Origin: Dichloromethanomonas sp964477085
GTDB taxonomy: Bacteria; Bacillota; Desulfitobacteriia; Desulfitobacteriales; Syntrophobotulaceae
Direction: 5' to 3'
Length of the DNA stretch: 62,010 nt
Assembly (NCBI GenBank): GCA_964477085.1
Contig: CAYZDF010000009.1
Coordinates: 1-62,010, forward strand
Positions within the stretch are counted from its first letter, which is position 1. Every line of letters begins with the position of its first letter. Under the pieces are notes generated by a model. That model made no database searches. It had not been told where the DNA came from and saw only the letters and a list, made by a program, of their open reading frames with translations. Below, piece by piece: positions 27,175 to 35,404 of the stretch. Position numbers and translations under genes: made by a program.

Positions 27175-29355
27175 CTATTTATAATGAAATAAGTGAACGT
27201 CGGTGTATACCTGCCACAAGTAAGGTTTAATCAGTTCAAAAAAATACAAAAAATCATTGAGATTCCACATGATGACAATACTAAGCGCCAGGAGAAATGT
27301 CATTGGTAAAATGAAGAAATAAAGATAATTACCCTTAACTTTCCATACGTCTCTGATTCTAAGAGGAAATGAAATAATAGAAAGAAGAACATAGAGAGCA
27401 AGGGGAAGAAACAAAGGAAAAGAATAGAGTGTCATGACCCAGGCAACTGCAACCAGTAATATCCAATTATATCGACGTTCTAACCAACTGCAAATAGCCA
27501 TCGCTCCAGGGTTCTGTGAGAATGTATGTACAGCTACGCCTACCTGGAATAAGCGAAGGAACATCAGTGAAGCCGTCATCATCAGCCACAACAGCAGCGG
27601 AGGCTGGTTCCTTAATATTTGCAAAAGACTAAAATCATACGGCATCCAAGGGAGGGGTTGTATAGGAATTTTGTAGAATAATGATGTTAAGATCCCACCT
27701 AACGTTCCCATTCTGCCGGTGAGTCCTAAACATCCCCAAAAGAAAGATCGTCGGATAGCTCTCTTGGGACTGGGATTAAACATTTCCTTGAAACTCCATT
27801 TTACAGCTCGAAAGTTTTGAATACTAATGACAAGTAAGCATAGCAACCAGGAAATAGCAGCAATTTTTTCACCTTTCCAGTATCCCTTTATGTTATTATT
27901 CTCCACAATCAGGTAATCATGATATGCTACTTGTCCCCATGTACCTCTTAGTCCGTATTCTTCCAGCATGATTGCTTTTTCTGACGTCTTCATTCCTGGT
28001 GTGATACGGATGTTGTATAGAGGCCAATCGGGAATCTGTGTTTTCAGTTCTTGCAGATAGGCATCAGCTTCTGCAGATTGTTCCAGGCCTTTGGCCGCTG
28101 TCCACGCCAAAACGGAAGGATGTCGTTTGGCAATAGCGATTAACTCTTCGAAATCTGTCCAATTGGGTGCCTTTCCTTTTGGAACCAATGTAACCGGCAT
28201 TTCTATCCAAACACCGATACCCAAACGATCAGCGCTATACAGCCACCCTTCATCCGGAAAGTATCCCATAAAATAAATCACGTTATGGCCTTTAGCTTTA
28301 ATTTGTTGGATATAGTCTTCGAATAATTGTTTGTATCGGATCTGATATGCTTTATCCATTGTCAGGATATCACCGTCAACTATAATATGGGTTGAATTAA
28401 GATTCCACTGCTCAGCTGAATCCTTTACACTTCTCAAACCCACGGGCATTTGAACACTATCGTAGTCACCTTTACTATTGGTCACAACCAGTTCCAATTC
28501 ATAAAGCTCTGGGTATGTTATATGCCATAGTTTAGGCTCTGTTAGAGAAAACGTCAGATTAACCGTTTGTTCAAATTGACCATTATTATCAACCGGCAAC
28601 AGACATTCCGATACTATCTGGCCTGAGTCTTTTAAAGCCCCTCTTATTACCCATGGTCCATATTGCAAAGTCTGATGGTGTTTCAACCTAACATTCACGT
28701 TAAGCTTTTGGTTGGAAGGATTATAATCAAACACAGTTTTTGTCAAATCTAGCGTTGTCTCAGCAACTGCCTCTAAGCGAATCAGTCCAGTAATCTTACC
28801 TTGGTCGGGGTAAAGCCAGCTAAACATCTCATTCTTCTGCAGATTACCCTTACCAATTTCAATGATGATGATATTGTCCTCACTGAAATTCAAACGGGAT
28901 AGAGCGATATCAATCAGATATGTTCCCCCTACACCATCAATCTCACCTAAATAATTGATTTCTTCAATTCCATTAAGAAACACCCTGTCCTTACCATAGC
29001 CCCCTTCCATAACTATTTGGGCTGTTTTCGAACCCCATTTACCTGAAGCTTTAAAATGCTTGACTGCAACAGTAAACTCTTGGTCCGAGGGTAAAACGAT
29101 GCTATCCACCTGAATCAGCCCTGTGATGACATCATTATCATCACCCTTAAGAAACCGATTTTCCTGAGCCCAGGCTTGTCTTAAGGATGAATAGCTATCC
29201 CATTTGCCACCTAAGTCTTGGCTTAACCGATGTGCTTTAACAAGAGGAGAATCACAATATAACTCATTTGCTGAGGGGCCTTGCCAGTAAACAGATATCG
29301 CAAGAAACGAAACTAAAAACACCGAAAAAGTAATCGCTAAAAATCGGTTGAACAT
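27175..29355 (-). CDS. GH2-like protein fused to a polytopic membrane domain, probably non-catalytic
   Basis: A 726-residue membrane protein. Residues 1-24 are a signal anchor. Residues about 60-200 resemble the jelly-roll of glycoside hydrolase family 2 (VFLNGIEEINYLG), about 205-310 an Ig-like sandwich and about 330-490 a TIM-barrel-like part with LYSADRLGIGVWIEMPV. At the acid/base strand, where GH2 enzymes read HPSV..WS.GNE, this protein has HPSVLAWTAAKGLE (412-425), so the Asn-Glu pair is missing. The nucleophile-like EEYG (465-468) remains. About six helices follow from residue 496 to the end. Probable envelope sugar-binding or sensing protein; function unknown. Confidence 0.7.
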   Translation of the reverse strand: MFNRFLAITFSVFLVSFLAISVYWQGPSANELYCDSPLVKAHRLSQDLGGKWDSYSSLRQAWAQENRFLKGDDNDVITGLIQVDSIVLPSDQEFTVAVKHFKASGKWGSKTAQIVMEGGYGKDRVFLNGIEEINYLGEIDGVGGTYLIDIALSRLNFSEDNIIIIEIGKGNLQKNEMFSWLYPDQGKITGLIRLEAVAETTLDLTKTVFDYNPSNQKLNVNVRLKHHQTLQYGPWVIRGALKDSGQIVSECLLPVDNNGQFEQTVNLTFSLTEPKLWHITYPELYELELVVTNSKGDYDSVQMPVGLRSVKDSAEQWNLNSTHIIVDGDILTMDKAYQIRYKQLFEDYIQQIKAKGHNVIYFMGYFPDEGWLYSADRLGIGVWIEMPVTLVPKGKAPNWTDFEELIAIAKRHPSVLAWTAAKGLEQSAEADAYLQELKTQIPDWPLYNIRITPGMKTSEKAIMLEEYGLRGTWGQVAYHDYLIVENNNIKGYWKGEKIAAISWLLCLLVISIQNFRAVKWSFKEMFNPSPKRAIRRSFFWGCLGLTGRMGTLGGILTSLFYKIPIQPLPWMPYDFSLLQILRNQPPLLLWLMMTASLMFLRLFQVGVAVHTFSQNPGAMAICSWLERRYNWILLVAVAWVMTLYSFPLFLPLALYVLLSIISFPLRIRDVWKVKGNYLYFFILPMTFLLALSIVIMWNLNDFLYFFELIKPYLWQVYTDVHLFHYK

Positions 29356-29543
29356 AATTTATCCTCTTAAGTAAAACTTGATGTTCATTTTTTCAATTAA
29401 GTTTATGGGTTTTTCTGTTCATTCATCTTAAGTGTAATTACAACTTTTATAGAAGATTAAGTGCTGAGGGTATAAATAGAATCTTTAGTATAATTCGAGA
29501 AATGTCGAAAAAAACCTGCCTGACATCCTCTCTCTTACTCACC

Positions 29544-29570
29544 AAAAATAAAAAAGCCGGATAAACCGGC
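29544..29570 (-). terminator. Intrinsic terminator after perR
   Basis: On the minus strand GCCGG, a 5-base loop and CCGGC (29556-29570) are followed by the T-rich tract TTTTTTATTTTT. It lies about 46 bases after the perR stop, so perR is probably monocistronic. Confidence 0.85.
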
Positions 29571-29616
29571 CTCAATCGTTGTACTTTAGTAGTTGATCCT
29601 TGCCAAACTAGTACAA

Positions 29617-30042
29617 TCAGTGTTCGTTAGTTGCTTGACATTGAGGGCATACTCCATAGAACACTAAATTATGTGTATAGATATTGAATCCTGTTTTTTC
29701 CGCCACCATAGCATCCATATTAATCAGTTCACTATGAAAATCAACCACTTTTCCACAAACCTTACACATCACATGGTAGTGATTAATAGGATTCCCGTCA
29801 AAACGACTGGACATATCTCCGCAAGGAAGTTCCAGGATAAAACCATGTTCTTTAAGCATATTTAATGTATTATAAATGGTACCCAAACTTACTCCTGGAA
29901 ATTTAATCTTAACCTGCTTATAAATCTCTTCCGCCGTGGGGTGAGAATCCGTCGCTAATAAAAATTCAAGGATTGCTTGCCTTTGTGGCGTAAACCGAAT
30001 CCCTTTGTCCTTTAACCCTTTAAGAATTTCAACAGCGTCCAC
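29617..30042 (-). CDS. perR: PerR/Fur family peroxide-sensing repressor
   Basis: Metal-dependent repressor of the Fur superfamily, about 141 residues. The winged helix reads FTPQRQAILEFLL to SLGTIYNTLNML. Regulatory-site ligands of PerR are matched: His in DSHPTAEEIY, Asp in SRFDG, the HYH pair and the Asp of KVVDFH, where Fur usually has Glu. The structural zinc site is CKVC with CPQC. GTG at 30040-30042 follows AAAGGATATGAGGA; ATG at 30063 or TTG at 30084 are alternatives. A Per-box-like sequence lies about 220 bases upstream, so autoregulation is likely. Confidence 0.88.
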   Translation of the reverse strand: MDAVEILKGLKDKGIRFTPQRQAILEFLLATDSHPTAEEIYKQVKIKFPGVSLGTIYNTLNMLKEHGFILELPCGDMSSRFDGNPINHYHVMCKVCGKVVDFHSELINMDAMVAEKTGFNIYTHNLVFYGVCPQCQATNEH

Positions 30043-30196
30043 TAATTCCTCATATCCTTTCATTCGTCTAGAAAATTCAATCAAATATATTCAATCAAAA
30101 AACAATGAATATACTTTCAAATATACTCAAGGTACTCAAACACTTTTTTGATCAAACGCTACGATAAAAATCGTTAATAAATTGCAATATATCTCA

Positions 30197-30230
30197 ATGA
30201 GTAATATCTTTAAATGAGTAATATCTTTAA
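30197..30230. repeat. Perfect tandem duplication of a 17-bp unit
   Basis: ATGAGTAATATCTTTAA occurs twice back to back (30197-30213 and 30214-30230) in the AT-rich region upstream of perR. It looks like a slippage duplication. A role in regulation is possible but not shown. Confidence 0.9.
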
Positions 30231-30260
30231 GTAATTTCTTATTAAATAAATTGATTAAAT

Positions 30261-30275
30261 TTATAATGATTATTG
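30261..30275. promoter_or_regulatory. Candidate Per box
   Basis: TTATAATGATTATTG matches the Bacillus Per-box consensus TTATAATNATTATAA at 12 of 14 fixed positions. It lies in the 560-base gene-free, very AT-rich stretch (30085-30641) between perR and the ferredoxin gene, upstream of perR. In such AT-rich DNA chance matches occur, but the context supports PerR binding. Apart from this site and the 17-bp repeat I see nothing convincing in the stretch. Confidence 0.55.
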
Positions 30276-30641
30276 ATTTTATTATAATCTCTATCTATAA
30301 TACTCGTCAATAATTAGAGTTTTGATTTATTATGAAAATGACGTATAAGAACTCTCTAAAAATAAGCCAATTATAATTATATCGCCAAAAAAATAGGCCT
30401 ACCCTCCTAAATATATAGCGAAAGATTAGTACCAAAGGACTATTTTGTTATTGATTTGTTTCTAAGTACATGCACGAAGCTGTTAATATGGCATATCAAA
30501 CAGTTAAAAATAATATTTTTTCTAAAATTGTCGAACGGTTTTTCTTTATGAACCAATTATATTAAAGAAATAAGATCAATGCGTATGGTCACAAATCAGT
30601 TCACAAAATTGTAACATTAAAACCGATGTCTATAATATGTC

Positions 30642-30682
30642 AAAAAAGGAAAGAGTATCAAGATGATACTCTTTCCTTTTTT
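30642..30682 (-). terminator. Strong terminator after the ferredoxin gene
   Basis: AAAAAAGGAAAGAGTATC pairs perfectly with GATACTCTTTCCTTTTTT around a small loop. With T runs on both strands it could act in both directions. It lies 20 bases after the ferredoxin stop on the minus strand. Confidence 0.92.
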
Positions 30683-30702
30683 ACCTTGATTTTTAATTGT
30701 AA

Positions 30703-30870
30703 TTATTCTTCAATGATGGCACTGGAAGCACATGCATCAACGCAAGCGCCACACTCTGCGCATGTATCAGTATCGATGACGTATTTGCCATCGCCTTCAC
30801 TGATTGCACCTACTGCACATTCATCAACACAGGAACCGCAACTTGTACATTCATCAGTAATTACGTACAT
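30703..30870 (-). CDS. 2x[4Fe-4S] ferredoxin
   Basis: A 55-residue clostridial-type ferredoxin. Two cluster motifs are intact: CTSCGSCVDEC followed by AVGAI, and CAECGACVDAC followed by ASSAI, giving eight cysteines in CxxCxxCxxxC pattern. ATG at 30868-30870 follows GAGGAGGT; the longer frame upstream is not needed. It is a low-potential electron carrier for anaerobic metabolism. It is monocistronic, with a strong terminator right after it. Confidence 0.97.
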   Translation of the reverse strand: MYVITDECTSCGSCVDECAVGAISEGDGKYVIDTDTCAECGACVDACASSAIIEE

Positions 30871-31008
30871 GGTGTGTGTACCTCCTCTTTCTCCCATTTC
30901 AAGTGAAACTATATCAAAATGAAAGAGAAAAGGCAAGACATATTTTTCACATTTTTTTAATGTATGAGCATTTTACTACAGAGTAGATAGCTTATCCTTC
31001 AAAATCTG

Positions 31009-31158
31009 TTAAATCTTTGGTCTATAAGGAACTTTATATAATCTTCTCATACAGCAAGAACAATAGGGCAACATCCTATTGCTTACATGATTACGCCGAA
31101 AGGTTACTCTTGCGATATCCTCATGCTCATAGCCACATGACCGACATTTTTCAATCAT
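31009..31158 (-). CDS. Small zinc-ribbon-like protein of unknown function
   Basis: A 49-residue basic protein with CRSC near the N-terminus and CSCC about 24 residues later, a plausible four-cysteine zinc site, followed by a basic tail (RRLYKVPYRPKI). ATG at 31156-31158 follows GGAGATG at good spacing. I do not recognise a family. Its neighbours are the ferredoxin gene and a PHP phosphoesterase. The clear ribosome-binding site and the cysteine pattern argue that it is real. Confidence 0.65.
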   Translation of the reverse strand: MIEKCRSCGYEHEDIARVTFRRNHVSNRMLPYCSCCMRRLYKVPYRPKI

Positions 31159-31262
31159 AACGCCATCTCCTAATTGTGTTATTCTGAACAAACTATAAAA
31201 GCCGTTACTACCTATTATTATTCAATTAGTTTAATTTTAAACATTGAATTTTCCAACAATCA

Positions 31263-32030
31263 TTACCTCAATGAAAATATTTCTCTTTGACGCAATTGAT
31301 ATCCCGAGACGTTCTTAACTCCAATCTTATGTAATAGGTGGCAAGCTTCAGGAATATCTCTTCCAACCACAGCTGCTTCATGCGCATCCGACCCCAAGGT
31401 AAAGGGAATCTCCATTCGATGAATCAACTCTATTAACTTATATTCCGGATAGAATTCCTTAACAGGTTTATAGCGTCCGTTGGTATTGATTTCAACTGCT
31501 AGTTGATGATCTTTAATGGCTTCCAAGGCCCGAGCGGCAAGAATTCTAACGTCAGTCTTAGGACGGACTCCAAAAAGTTTAATAAGGTCAAAATGGCCGA
31601 CAACGTCAAATAAGCCACTCACAGCTGATTTTTCAACATGATAAAAATACTGTGAATAAAGCTGATCTGAATCTTTCATAAGATGTGTTTTCTCTTCTTC
31701 CGGGAAATCAAAGAACCATCCTCCGATCTCGTGGACTGACCCGATAATATAGTCAAACGGATATGATGCGATCATATCTGCAATCCTTCTTTCTTCTCCT
31801 TCCTGATAATCAACCTCCAATCCTACCCTGACCTGTATTTCCGGATGCTTAAGCGCAGCTTCTCGAATCAGATCAAAATCGAGATCTTCCCAATACAGAT
31901 CGTGGTCAGAAAATCCAATTTGACGGATTCCTTCCTTTTGAGCTACTCTTAAGAAACTCGAAATATTCTCTTCGGTTGCTTCCCTGTCTTTATGACCTAA
32001 CAGATGAACGTGTAAATCCAGCATAAACAT
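31263..32030 (-). CDS. PHP-domain phosphoesterase, histidinol-phosphatase-like
   Basis: A 255-residue PHP-fold metal-dependent phosphoesterase. Metal ligands are visible in order: LDLHVHLLGH, FSDHDLYW, VGLEVDY, IGSVHEIGG, VVGHFDL, and GSDAHEAAVV near the end. The arrangement resembles HisK-type histidinol-phosphatases, which hydrolyse L-histidinol phosphate, but no other his gene is nearby. A general sugar-phosphate or nucleotide phosphatase is also possible. Confidence 0.85.
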   Translation of the reverse strand: MFMLDLHVHLLGHKDREATEENISSFLRVAQKEGIRQIGFSDHDLYWEDLDFDLIREAALKHPEIQVRVGLEVDYQEGEERRIADMIASYPFDYIIGSVHEIGGWFFDFPEEEKTHLMKDSDQLYSQYFYHVEKSAVSGLFDVVGHFDLIKLFGVRPKTDVRILAARALEAIKDHQLAVEINTNGRYKPVKEFYPEYKLIELIHRMEIPFTLGSDAHEAAVVGRDIPEACHLLHKIGVKNVSGYQLRQREIFSLR

Positions 32031-32259
32031 TACTCCTTCTTTGGTATAGCTCTGTCTTCAAATACTATATTTACTGACAAAAACACAAAAACAAGATCCA
32101 TTAGATATTGTTATTCCACTAAATGATCCCTATTTTTGATACGTCAATGATTTTATCATATTTCTATTTCTTTATGATGTTTACTTTGTCCTCTAAGTTC
32201 TCATCAGTATTAGAAATTTTTGATAACAATCAGTATCAAATGAATAAAGTATCTAGTTA

Positions 32260-33588
32260 TTACATTGGTTGGGCAAAATACGGGGTTAATATATACGGAT
32301 CTTTATGGATATCCTCTTTCCCATAGATGACTTCCTGGGATCTCAATATATCCCAATAGTTACCACTGATCCGGACATCGATTTTGCCTATTAAACGACC
32401 GTTTTTTATTCGAAGAGCTGATGGAGCAGCTAAAGAGAAACTGCCAGTCACCGGATTCTGCGTATGAAGACCAAGAACAGATAATACAAGAACACCGTCA
32501 TCAATATCTGCCAGCATCTTCAGCCAGGCTCTCTGATCTTTAGGAGTCATTATGATCCCCATTGCCCCTGCGGGGATAGCAGTTGGAACTGAATTCCAGC
32601 GATTGGCATCCTTGACATTAAGATAAGGTGACCGTACTTTTCCATCTTGAACAAGCCAGGTACGAACTGCAGGCACCCCTTCCGTAGTAATACGGTAGCT
32701 TCCCCACTCGCAAGGTTGAGTAGGATCGATTTCAATACTCAGCCCGGGATCAAATAGCTCTTTGTTTTCATGAAATTCATCTTGTGTAAATCGGCTTTGA
32801 CCTTCCAGAATATTCTCTCCCCGAAAGTTAGGGAGCAGATATTGTTCATTCATCTGTTCGACCACTGATGGAGCCAATACCACAAGCGTCTTGTCACTTA
32901 TAGGGTCTGCTTGTTCTTTTATGATTTGGTATTTGATAATAGAGTCATCCCAAAGGCTTTTCCATTCTTGCTCTGTAGGCAGACGCCTTTTAGCATATAT
33001 TTGAGATATGAGACTGTCAAATGACCAAGAAACCGAATATCGGCTCTCCTGATAGTCTATGTCGATACCCGTTGACGTTTGAACAGCATTTCTTGCCCGA
33101 AATGAACTGATATTAGCTCGTGTTTGTGCCTCAAGTGGCCTTTCAGACAGAATTCTTTTCTCCTGCTCAAATACGTAAGCCTCATTACCTCTCAACATCG
33201 ATTCTATTTCACTGGCGAAAATCTCAACTTCTGGTATGGCAGATGGAGCAGGAATCTTTACAGCAAAAGGATCCTCAAAGGCAGCCATACGCCATAACTT
33301 TAATTCTATATCCCAGCCAGTCACGCTGCCCTGTCCAGGTTTTTGAACTCTTGACCTGCTGCATTTTCCATCTTGCCAGATGAGAAAGATTTCGGCGCTT
33401 TGAGAACTCTTATAAGCTGGCGGCGTATAAACACTTCCTCCGATATTATTCTTAATACCCAGGGAAATCATTTCAGTATCAAAATAAGCAATCCGCCAAT
33501 CCTCTATCCAAAACCCTTGAACCGGTTTGGTTCTGGTCTGATTGAATACATCTTGTAAATCCTGCAGGAGGTTACTTCCCACTTTCAC
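32260..33588 (-). CDS. TldE/PmbA family protein
   Basis: A 442-residue protein in the place and size of TldE (PmbA), the partner subunit without the zinc motif in the TldD/TldE proteolytic complex. It has no HExxxH, as expected of TldE. The C-terminal half has the family-like GMSLEI-type strands (ENILEGQSRF, LVLSVLGLHTQNPVTGSFS). GTG at 33586-33588 lies inside the end of tldD, so the two are coupled. Sequence similarity to known TldE is moderate as far as I can judge by eye. Confidence 0.75.
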   Translation of the reverse strand: MKVGSNLLQDLQDVFNQTRTKPVQGFWIEDWRIAYFDTEMISLGIKNNIGGSVYTPPAYKSSQSAEIFLIWQDGKCSRSRVQKPGQGSVTGWDIELKLWRMAAFEDPFAVKIPAPSAIPEVEIFASEIESMLRGNEAYVFEQEKRILSERPLEAQTRANISSFRARNAVQTSTGIDIDYQESRYSVSWSFDSLISQIYAKRRLPTEQEWKSLWDDSIIKYQIIKEQADPISDKTLVVLAPSVVEQMNEQYLLPNFRGENILEGQSRFTQDEFHENKELFDPGLSIEIDPTQPCEWGSYRITTEGVPAVRTWLVQDGKVRSPYLNVKDANRWNSVPTAIPAGAMGIIMTPKDQRAWLKMLADIDDGVLVLSVLGLHTQNPVTGSFSLAAPSALRIKNGRLIGKIDVRISGNYWDILRSQEVIYGKEDIHKDPYILTPYFAQPM

Positions 33589-35071
33589 TACCCCCTAACC
33601 TTACTTGATCATTCTTAGTTAATACGATATAACCGCTTCCACCACCACTGGATGGTACCTTCTGTCCTGCTTTGCCACATGTACCGATAGCGTCATACCT
33701 TTCCTCACCCAAACTGAGAGTAACAGATTTTAAAACTGATAGAATTTTCCCACTAAAAATTCCAGGTCGATAAACCGGTAATGTGGGGTCAGAAAGATTG
33801 ACCGCACCATCACACTGAAAGACGAAATCCCCAGTCTTAGCGTTAACCTGACCTCCACGATAGCCAAGAAGCAAAAAATGATGATCTTCAGCCAATAGAT
33901 TCTGTGCGTCTAATACTTTTCGGATGTTAATAATCTCTTCTTCCAAACCATCGCTTGGTGGTAAAGAAATATGGTTACGGCTAATAAGCCTGATATTCGT
34001 CATCCTCGGCAAAGGTACAGACCCATAGTATTCTGCTCTGCCAGCTCCTGTAGCCTCCATACCCGACTTTGCGGCAGAAAACACATCTCCCAGACCCTGT
34101 TTTAAGATACCGTTTTTGACAATGGCAACGGTTTGCCGCTTTTCGCCGTTCGCAGAATAAGGTTGGTAAGCCCAGTCTCCGTTCAAAGAGCCATCAATAA
34201 TGTCAACTTCCTTTCCGGAGATTTCTAAACCTATTTTCAGCTTTCCGTTTTCGCTTAAGACCGATTCTTCTACTAAGTCAGATTCGACTGCATGTCCAAA
34301 TGCCTCATGCGCAAGTCCTTTAGCCAGGCCATGATCAATTATTATTGAGTAGCTTCCGGCTGGTATGAGGGGAGCCTGACTTACTTTTTCGATTAAGATG
34401 CATTTTTCTTTGGCCTCTTTCAATAACTGATTATCATTATGCTCAGCTATCAGAATACCGATATCAACTCCGCTTCGATAAACAGAAAAACTCTGACCAG
34501 AATTGCCCTTTTTTATTGTTCCCTGATGGAAAAGAACGGTTCTGGGGATATTAAAACTGACGAGAGTACCGTCGGATCTCCCAATACACCAGTGATCCTC
34601 AACCTGTCTATAACTGGTTTGCCAGGAAATATATCCATCATTCGGTTTAACCCCCAACAGTATCTGGTGAATGGATGCAATTTTACCTTTAAGCTCTTCG
34701 GGTGTCAGACTGTCAAAGTTATAACTGGCGTTACTCGGCAGGTCAGACACATTTGGAGATAGTTTGTAGATCAGGTCATTTAATTCACATCCGATTCGTT
34801 CATTTTCCACAGCTAGATCAGAAGCTTTTTCCGCTAGTTTTCTCCCCATCTCGTCTCCGATTTCATTGGCTGAAGCTAATCCACAAGCTCCTTTGGCCGT
34901 AAAAGCCTGGACACCCATACCTTTTTCTGTCGTGGTTGAGATATTTTCCAGACGCCCATTGTTAAACAGAACGGCTATTTCCCGTCTCGATTGGGTTCTA
35001 ACAATGATATAGCTGCTTCGATGATGCTCAGTTACTCTTTTTACTATCTGTTTGATGTTTTCCCGGTTCAT
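33572..35071 (-). CDS. tldD: TldD-family zinc metalloprotease
   Basis: A 499-residue TldD, the catalytic subunit of the TldD/TldE protease, which trims modified peptides such as microcin B17 leader or degrades unfolded peptides in an open cavity. The zinc motif HEAFGH is at about residues 255-260; GAGRAEYYGSVPLPRMTN and the conserved end CGKAGQKVPSSGGG follow. ATG at 35069-35071 with AAAGGAGGT was chosen over a frame opening at 35134. It overlaps the next gene (TldE-like) by 17 bases. No RiPP precursor or modification enzyme is nearby, so the substrate is open. Confidence 0.92.
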   Translation of the reverse strand: MNRENIKQIVKRVTEHHRSSYIIVRTQSRREIAVLFNNGRLENISTTTEKGMGVQAFTAKGACGLASANEIGDEMGRKLAEKASDLAVENERIGCELNDLIYKLSPNVSDLPSNASYNFDSLTPEELKGKIASIHQILLGVKPNDGYISWQTSYRQVEDHWCIGRSDGTLVSFNIPRTVLFHQGTIKKGNSGQSFSVYRSGVDIGILIAEHNDNQLLKEAKEKCILIEKVSQAPLIPAGSYSIIIDHGLAKGLAHEAFGHAVESDLVEESVLSENGKLKIGLEISGKEVDIIDGSLNGDWAYQPYSANGEKRQTVAIVKNGILKQGLGDVFSAAKSGMEATGAGRAEYYGSVPLPRMTNIRLISRNHISLPPSDGLEEEIINIRKVLDAQNLLAEDHHFLLLGYRGGQVNAKTGDFVFQCDGAVNLSDPTLPVYRPGIFSGKILSVLKSVTLSLGEERYDAIGTCGKAGQKVPSSGGGSGYIVLTKNDQVRLGGSESGK

Positions 35072-35282
35072 ATTAACCTCCTTTAAATAAACTTTATGTT
35101 GATCAAACAACCTCATCTTCATCATTGACCTCAATAAAGATTATTCTCTTTCAATATATTGTTAATAATTACTAATTAATATTCCATATCATTAAGTAAT
35201 TTCTGTATATTTTTTAATTAATACGGACACAATCTAAGTAGTCTCACGTTTTCCAATTTTATCCCCACTCCTCTCTTTTCTT

Positions 35283-35312
35283 AACTTGCGGCAAAAGTCC
35301 GCAAGTTTTTTT
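35283..35312 (+). terminator. Terminator-like hairpin upstream of the Na/Pi transporter gene
   Basis: AACTTGCGG, a 7-base loop and CCGCAAGTT are followed by seven T on the + strand. No + strand gene lies before it, so it would end either a leader transcript of the transporter gene or a small RNA from 35072-35282. That stretch shows nothing else recognisable. The minus-strand gene tldD starts on the other side. Confidence 0.7.
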
Positions 35313-35354
35313 GCATTCAAAAAGAATATATTATTACCAATCAAATACAATTTA

Positions 35355-35381
35355 TTAACCGGCTATTCTCTAGCCGGTTAA
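35355..35381 (+). promoter_or_regulatory. Perfect inverted repeat just before the transporter ribosome-binding site
   Basis: TTAACCGGCTA and TAGCCGGTTAA form a perfect 11-bp stem with a 5-base loop, ending about 10 bases before the AAAGGAG of the transporter gene. No T run follows. It could be a repressor operator or a translation-controlling hairpin in the leader. Confidence 0.6.
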
Positions 35382-35404
35382 ATCGTGTTTAAAGGAGAAT
35401 CCAG

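Noticed and set aside
30085..30641. Small genes in the long AT-rich stretch upstream of perR
   Set aside because: Only frames of about 15 codons or fewer without ribosome-binding sites were seen.
32031..32259. Terminator hairpin after the TldE-like gene (TTTGATA/TATCAAA)
   Set aside because: Only 7 AT-rich pairs and no T run after it on the minus strand.
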